5,503 nucleotides of DNA, taken from positions 1-5,503 of the forward strand of contig DAHUXX010000225.1 in NCBI GenBank assembly GCA_027306955.1. The letters run 5' to 3'. A model generated the notes under the pieces. The model saw nothing but the letters and a program-made list of their open reading frames with translations. It did not search any database and was not told the origin of the DNA. The DNA comes from Acetobacteraceae bacterium (GTDB lineage Bacteria > Pseudomonadota > Alphaproteobacteria > Acetobacterales > Acetobacteraceae). The number at the start of each line of letters is the position of its first letter. The first letter of the stretch is position 1. Below, piece by piece: positions 4,689-5,503 of the stretch. Position numbers and translations under genes: made by a program.

Positions 4689-5503
4689 TCATTGGCGTCC
4701 GAACATCCGTTCGAGATCGGAACGGCTGAGTTTGAGGAAGGTGGGCCGACCGTGGCTGCATGTCGCGGCGCGGGGCGTTGCCTCCATCCGGCGCAGCAGC
4801 GCGTCCATCTCCGCGCCCGCGAGCCGGCGCCCGGCGCGGATGGAGCCGTGGCAGGCCATGCGCGCGATCGCGGCGTCGAGCCGCGCGGCGAGCGCCACAC
4901 CCTCGCCCCAGGCCGCGATCTCGTCGGCGAGGTCGCGCAGCAGCGGCGCCGGATCGGCCGCGCCGAGCACGGCCGGCAGTGCGCGCACCAGCACCGCACC
5001 GCGGCCGAATGCCTCGATCTCCAGTCCCAGCCGTGCGAATTCGCCAGCGCGCTCGGCGAGCGGCGCCGCCTGGCCCTCCGGCAGATCCACGACTGCGGGC
5101 AGCAGCAGCGGCTGCGAGGCGATCCCGCCCGCGCGCAACTGGTCCGCCAGCGCCTCGTGCGTCAGCCGCTCATGCGCCGCGTGCTGATCGACCAACACCA
5201 GCGCGCCATCCGCCGCCTGGGCGAGGATGTAGGTCTCCATCACCTGGGCGATCGGGGTGCCGAGAGGATAATCCGGCCGAGGGTCGGCCGGGAGTTCGGA
5301 TCGGCGTCGCTCCGGCTTGAGGTCGAGGCCGAAGATCGTCTCCGCCTCGGCGAACCCGCGCGCGTCGGGTTCGGTTACGGCTGCCGGCGTCCAGGCCGAA
5401 GGCCGGGATGGCGCGAGAAGCACGGCCGGAGCGGCCGCAAGCCCCGCCGGCACCGCGAGTGTGCGCTGAATCGCGCCGATCAGCAGCGAGCGCACCGCAT
5501 CCG
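4689..5503 (-). CDS. mutL: DNA mismatch repair protein MutL, C-terminal part, 5' end outside window
   Basis: MutL links MutS mismatch recognition to strand incision and excision. About 270 residues are visible, entering at the right edge and ending at the TGA at 4691-4689. The visible part starts with VRSLLIGAIQ, which resembles the end of the N-terminal ATPase region. A low-complexity linker rich in Ala and Pro follows, then the C-terminal dimerisation domain. The endonuclease motif DQHA-x2-E-x4-E is intact (5189-5154, residues DQHAAHERLTHE). The downstream motifs ACHGSIRAG and CSHGRP (4760-4743) match the other metal-site motifs of MutL nucleases. The protein should therefore nick DNA itself, as in bacteria lacking MutH. 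The N-terminal ATP-binding motifs are outside the window. Internal GTG codons, such as the one at 5495-5493, are not the real start. It converges with rsmD across 36 bases. Confidence 0.95.
   Translation of the reverse strand, partial: DAVRSLLIGAIQRTLAVPAGLAAAPAVLLAPSRPSAWTPAAVTEPDARGFAEAETIFGLDLKPERRRSELPADPRPDYPLGTPIAQVMETYILAQAADGALVLVDQHAAHERLTHEALADQLRAGGIASQPLLLPAVVDLPEGQAAPLAERAGEFARLGLEIEAFGRGAVLVRALPAVLGAADPAPLLRDLADEIAAWGEGVALAARLDAAIARMACHGSIRAGRRLAGAEMDALLRRMEATPRAATCSHGRPTFLKLSRSDLERMFGRQ

Noticed and set aside
4108..5187. 359-codon plus-strand frame spanning rsmD and antisense mutL
   Set aside because: It is made almost wholly of Arg, Ser, Ala and Pro, and it crosses two recognised genes in the wrong frame or strand.

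Overview
The window is GC-rich DNA (hand-counted 60-base blocks range from about 53% to 80% G+C). Its closely packed genes look like those of an alphaproteobacterium. The tRNA encodes its own CCA, MutL carries the endonuclease motif of organisms without MutH, and the tadA / rluB-rsmD neighbourhood is, as I recall, familiar in alphaproteobacteria. A Rhodospirillales/Acetobacteraceae-like host is my best guess, from sequence flavour only.

Layout, left to right. (1) Positions 1-869, minus strand: the N-terminal two thirds of an HtrA/DegP-type periplasmic serine protease, running off the left edge, with a leader that holds candidate stress-type promoter elements. (2) Positions 1145-1219, plus strand: tRNA-Thr(TGT), divergent from htrA. 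(3) Positions 1271-2643, minus strand: a two-gene unit of tadA (tRNA adenosine-34 deaminase) followed by a GTG-started lipoprotein with two retropepsin-type DTG lobes. The two genes overlap by 4 bases. (4) Positions 2667-4652, plus strand: a three-gene overlapping unit of a peptidase C26 (gamma-glutamyl-GABA hydrolase-like) glutaminase, an RluB-type 23S rRNA pseudouridine synthase and the 16S rRNA methyltransferase RsmD. (5) Positions 4689-5503, minus strand: the C-terminal part of MutL, convergent with rsmD and running off the right edge.

Functionally the core is RNA modification for translation (TadA for the tRNA wobble base, RluB-type for 23S, RsmD for 16S), beside a tRNA gene. A mismatch-repair gene and an envelope protease flank it. 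The tadA unit and the C26-rluB-rsmD unit diverge from a gap of only 23 bases, so their promoters must overlap each other and probably the coding ends.

Most of the window is ordinary housekeeping sequence. I see no mobile element, CRISPR array, phage gene or defence system. The most distinctive gene is the two-lobed retropepsin-like lipoprotein at 1271-2194. It has lower GC than its neighbours and is coupled to tadA for no obvious functional reason.
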